Source: AC-32 sp963755635 (GTDB lineage: Bacteria; Actinomycetota; Thermoleophilia; Gaiellales; Gaiellaceae). From it: a DNA stretch of 64,000 nt. Positions 61,026 to 64,000 of this stretch are shown piece after piece. Every line of letters begins with the position of its first letter. The stretch's first letter is position 1. The notes under the pieces are model-generated. The model saw nothing but the letters and a program-made list of their open reading frames with translations. It did not search any database and was not told the DNA's origin. The DNA lies in contig CAVWKS010000037.1 in NCBI GenBank assembly GCA_963755635.1, positions 26,592-90,591 of the forward strand, read 5' to 3'. Position numbers and translations under genes: made by a program.

Positions 61026-62959
61026 GCGAAGGCTCTCCCGAGCATCCTCTCCGATCTGCCGGTCTGATCGAGGTACTTGGTGATCCCGCCGAGCCAGAAC
61101 GGCCAGCCGGCGCCGAGCAGGAGCGCGGTGTCGACGTCCGCGGCCTCTGCGACGACGCCTTCCTCGAGCAGGTGGTGGATCTCGTCGGCGACGGCGTCGA
61201 GGGCCTGGTCGAGGATCTGCTCTTGCGTGCGTGGGTCGTTGTCGGTGACCGCGACCTCGTCGTTGCCGTCGGCGTAGTTCTGCAGAGTCTGCGAGAGCGG
61301 GAAGCGGTCGGGATAGGCGGCGTTGAGGGTCTCGAGCACGTGGTTCGCGACGCGCGGGCCGACCATCTGGAGCAGCACGGACGGCGCCATCGGGAGGCCG
61401 AGCCGCAGGATCGCCTCGTCGGCTTCGTCCGGCGTGTTGCCGTGCTCGAGCGCGTCGAGGACGACCGCCATCAGGCGGGTGAGCACCCGGTTGACGACGA
61501 ACGCGGGGGCGTCGCGGACGAGCACGGGCCGCTTGCGCAGGCGCTCGGCGAAGGCCCAGGCGGTGGCGAGCGCTTCGTCGGTCGTCTCGTCGGTGCGGAC
61601 GAGCTCGACCAGCGGCAGCAGCGCGACCGGGTTGAAGAAGTGAATGCCGACGTCCGCGCCCATCTCGCGGACGGAGAGGCTCGACGTGTTGGTCGCGAGG
61701 ACGCAGCCGGGTTGGACGCGCGCTCGCAGCTCGCGGAAGACCTCGCGCTTGACGTCGAGCTCTTCGAAGACGGCCTCGAGCACGAGGTCGCAGTCGGCGA
61801 AGTCGTCGTACGTCATCGAGGTCGAGACCAGCGAGGCGAGGAAGCGCGCCTTGCCCTCGTCGTAGCGGCCCTTCGCGACCTGCTCGGCGAGGTCCGCCTC
61901 GATGCTCGCGCGGGCGGTCGCGAGCGCTTCTTCGCTGACGTCGCGGATCGCGATCGGCAGCTCCAGGCGGCGCAGAAAGAGCGTTGCCAGCTGGGCGGCC
62001 ATCAGGCCGGCGCCGACGAGTCCAATCTTCTTGAGCGGGCGCGGGTCGGCTTGGGGCTTGCCGGGCGGATTCTTCGCGCGCCGCTCCACGAGGTCGAACG
62101 CGTAGAGGGACGCCTGCGCCTCGCGGCCGGGCAGCAGGTCGGCGACGGCCTCTTCCTCCGCGCGGTAGCCCTCCTCGAGCGACCAGCCGGAGAGCGCGCC
62201 CTCGATCAGGTCAAGCGCGCGGTAGGGAGCGGGCGCCGCGCCGTGCACCTCCCCGTCGAGCCGCGACCGGGCTTTGCGGATCACCTCTGCCGTATCGCTT
62301 TCGTCACGGTGTCTGGCACCGTCACGGGACTGTGACGCTGCGAGCTCGCGGGCGAACGCGAGCGAGTCGTCGAGGAACTCGGCCGGCTCGAGCAGGCGGT
62401 CGGCGAAACCGAGCTCGAACGCCTTCGGGCCCGTGAGCATGCGGTTCTGGCGCATTGCGTTCTCGACGATGAACTTCACGGCGGTCTCGGCGCCGGCGAG
62501 GCGCGGCACGAGCTGCGTCCCGCCCCAGGCCGGGACGATTCCGAGGAAGCACTCAGGTGCCGCGAAGTGTCTGACACCGGTCGAGATCGTCCGCGCGTCG
62601 CAGTGGAGCGCTAGCTCGACGCCGCCGCCGAGGCACGCGCCGTTGATCGCCGCGACCGTCGGGTAGGGCAGCGCGCGGATCCGCCCGAACAGGTCGTGGC
62701 CGGCGCGGCTGCCCTCGAGCGCGAGCTCGCGCGTGGCGCCGGGGAACTGGGTGACATCCGCGCCCGCCGCGAAGACGAACGGCTTACCGGTGACGACGAG
62801 CGCCGCCCAGTCGCCGTCCTCCAGCTCGGGCAGCAGCCGCTCGAGCGACTCGAGCGCGGCACGCCCGAAGAAGGTCGGCTTGGTGTAGTCCTCGCCGTTG
62901 TCGATCGTGACGAGCGCGACGTCGCCGGCGCGCGCGAGCTTGAACTCAGTCTCGGACAG
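61022..62959 (-). CDS. Crotonase/3-hydroxyacyl-CoA dehydrogenase fusion (FadB/FadJ-like)
   Basis: 645 residues, bifunctional in beta-oxidation. Crotonase domain about 1-190: SETEFKLARAGDVALVTI, AAINGACLGGGVELALHCDA, and FAAPECFLGIVPAWGGTQL with the catalytic Glu. Dehydrogenase about 310-645: KKIGLVGAGLMAAQLA, ATNTSSLSVREM, IHFFNPVALLPLVELVR, then the duplicated C-terminal domain. No ATG, GTG or TTG exists before residue 150; the aligned start is CTG at 62957-62959, with GGGAG 8 nt upstream. Overlaps the thiolase stop by 14 bp. Confidence 0.9.
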   Translation of the reverse strand: MSETEFKLARAGDVALVTIDNGEDYTKPTFFGRAALESLERLLPELEDGDWAALVVTGKPFVFAAGADVTQFPGATRELALEGSRAGHDLFGRIRALPYPTVAAINGACLGGGVELALHCDARTISTGVRHFAAPECFLGIVPAWGGTQLVPRLAGAETAVKFIVENAMRQNRMLTGPKAFELGFADRLLEPAEFLDDSLAFARELAASQSRDGARHRDESDTAEVIRKARSRLDGEVHGAAPAPYRALDLIEGALSGWSLEEGYRAEEEAVADLLPGREAQASLYAFDLVERRAKNPPGKPQADPRPLKKIGLVGAGLMAAQLATLFLRRLELPIAIRDVSEEALATARASIEADLAEQVAKGRYDEGKARFLASLVSTSMTYDDFADCDLVLEAVFEELDVKREVFRELRARVQPGCVLATNTSSLSVREMGADVGIHFFNPVALLPLVELVRTDETTDEALATAWAFAERLRKRPVLVRDAPAFVVNRVLTRLMAVVLDALEHGNTPDEADEAILRLGLPMAPSVLLQMVGPRVANHVLETLNAAYPDRFPLSQTLQNYADGNDEVAVTDNDPRTQEQILDQALDAVADEIHHLLEEGVVAEAADVDTALLLGAGWPFWLGGITKYLDQTGRSERMLGRAFA

Positions 62960-64000
62960 CGAGGTTCTCCCAGACGAGCGCGGCGCCCATGCCCATGCCG
63001 ACGCAGAGCGCGGTCAGGCCGTACCGAACCTCCGGCCGCTCGCGGAAGCCGTACGCGAGCTGGGCCAGCAGCCGCACCCCCGTCGCCGCAAGCGGGTGGC
63101 CGCACGCGATCGCGCCGCCGTACGGGTTGAGCCGCGCGTCCTCCGGGTCGACGCCGAGCCCGTCGCACCAGCTGAGCACCTGCACCGCGAACGGTTCGTT
63201 CAGCTCGAAGAGGCCGATCTCGTCGAGCGCCAGGCCGGCGCGCTCGAGCGCCTTGCGCGTCGCGGGCACCGGCCCGAGCCCCATCAGCTCCGGCTCGACT
63301 CCGGCAAAGGCGTAGGAGACCAGGCGCATCCGCGCTTCCAGGCCGAGCTCGGCGGCCCCGGCCTCGCTGGCGAGCAGGCAGACCGTCGCCCCGTCGGTCA
63401 GCCCTGCGGAATTCCCCGCGGTGACGCGCCCGCCCGGGCGGAACGGCGTCGGCAGGCCGGCAAGGCCGTCCATGCTCGTGTCCGGCCGCAGGAACTCGTC
63501 GCGCTCGGCCACGCGCCAGCCGTCGTCGGTGAAGACGGACATCGGCACGACGGTGTCGCGCATGACGCCGTTCTGCCACGCTGCCGACGCCCGCTGCTGC
63601 GAGCGCACCGCGAACGCGTCGGCGTCTTGCTTGGTCAGCCCCGGGAAGCGGTCGTGCAGATTCTCGGCCGTCGCGCCCATCGTCACCGCGGAGGGGTCGA
63701 CGAGCCGCTCCGCGACGAAGCGCGGGTTGAAGTCGACGTCCTCGCCCATCGGGTGGTGGCCCATGTGCTCGACGCCGCCGGCGAGCACGACGTCGGCCGC
63801 GCCCATCGCGATCTCGCCGGCGCCGGCCGTCACCGCCGTGAGCGAGCCCGCGCACATTCGGTCGACCGCGAAGCCCGGCACCGACTGCGGCAGCCCCGCG
63901 AGCAGCGCCACGTCCCGACCGAGCGTCAGCCCCTGGTCGCCGACCTGCGCCGTCGCCGCCATGACGACGTCGTCGATCCGCTCGGGCGGCAGCTGCGGGT
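62946..64000 (-). CDS. Acetyl-CoA acyltransferase (thiolase), N-terminus beyond window
   Basis: 351 residues shown. Cleaves 3-ketoacyl-CoA with CoA. The nucleophilic Cys is in VDRMCAGSLTAV, the later residues in NSAGLTDGAT, ACGHPLAATGVRLL (His) and LCVGMGMGAAL (second Cys). Typical thiolases have about 390 residues, so about 40 are missing. First visible gene of the beta-oxidation operon. Confidence 0.93.
   Translation of the reverse strand, partial: PQLPPERIDDVVMAATAQVGDQGLTLGRDVALLAGLPQSVPGFAVDRMCAGSLTAVTAGAGEIAMGAADVVLAGGVEHMGHHPMGEDVDFNPRFVAERLVDPSAVTMGATAENLHDRFPGLTKQDADAFAVRSQQRASAAWQNGVMRDTVVPMSVFTDDGWRVAERDEFLRPDTSMDGLAGLPTPFRPGGRVTAGNSAGLTDGATVCLLASEAGAAELGLEARMRLVSYAFAGVEPELMGLGPVPATRKALERAGLALDEIGLFELNEPFAVQVLSWCDGLGVDPEDARLNPYGGAIACGHPLAATGVRLLAQLAYGFRERPEVRYGLTALCVGMGMGAALVWENLAVRD

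Overview
The window is GC-rich DNA with dense, often overlapping genes (ATGA, GTGA and TGATG junctions), many GTG starts, zinc-finger anti-sigma factors and a SigR/RsrA-type thiol-stress pair. Gene content and protein style suggest an actinobacterium, and I infer the class Thermoleophilia (Gaiellales/Solirubrobacterales). No rRNA, tRNA, CRISPR array, transposase, integrase or phage gene was seen, so this looks like ordinary chromosome.

Layout. 0-3.9 kb (minus): one tightly coupled operon, DUF1800, DUF1501, cupredoxin, then a three-subunit nitrile hydratase/thiocyanate hydrolase whose beta subunit is split in two. 3.9-9.3 kb: small enzymes (serine hydrolase, P-loop kinase, cupin, GNAT), a DUF1385 membrane protein and an HtrA-type protease. 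9.3-12.5 kb (minus): GH15 glucoamylase/trehalase coupled to a flavin disulfide oxidoreductase. 12.5-17.7 kb: two ECF sigma/anti-sigma pairs, envelope proteins, a GCS2-type carboxylate-amine ligase and a metal-binding HMA protein. 17.7-24.7 kb: a molybdenum hydroxylase operon (2Fe-2S, Mo and FAD subunits plus a MocA-like maturation enzyme) with an amidohydrolase, divergent from an M24 peptidase. 24.7-29.9 kb: acetate uptake and activation (satP, acs), a scar of gene tails, an M16 peptidase and a thioesterase. 29.9-36.2 kb: SIS protein, class V aminotransferase, a MacB/FtsX-type ABC exporter and a Mug glycosylase. 36.3-42.9 kb: nadE, an SDR, an acyl-CoA synthetase, and an MFS exporter with its TetR regulator. 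43-47.2 kb: secreted proteins, a 530-bp structured intergenic region and an XRE-TPR regulator followed by a short secreted peptide. 47.5-56.2 kb: UbiB kinase, selD-nadM, a cupredoxin, apgM, ctaA, PAC2, VOC and a lipoprotein hydrolase. 56.2-64 kb (minus): DipZ-like thiol-disulfide protein, an XPB-like helicase, and a beta-oxidation operon (thiolase, crotonase/3-hydroxyacyl-CoA dehydrogenase, hypothetical).

The most interesting locus is 45.4-47.2 kb. An XRE-TPR regulator of RRNPP-like architecture sits 19 bp before a 46-residue signal-peptide-bearing ORF. Upstream, a cluster of CACTTGACTC-like boxes overlaps the -35 elements of two divergent promoters: one for the regulator, one for a ~180-nt structured RNA with its own terminator. 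This may be a peptide-signalling system coupled to a small RNA.

Nine otherwise normal genes carry single-base frameshifts (13 in all, about twelve of them one extra base). Residual sequencing error is more likely than mass pseudogenisation, and those genes are annotated here as full length. Two genes (GCS2 ligase and the beta-oxidation fusion enzyme) appear to start with CTG.
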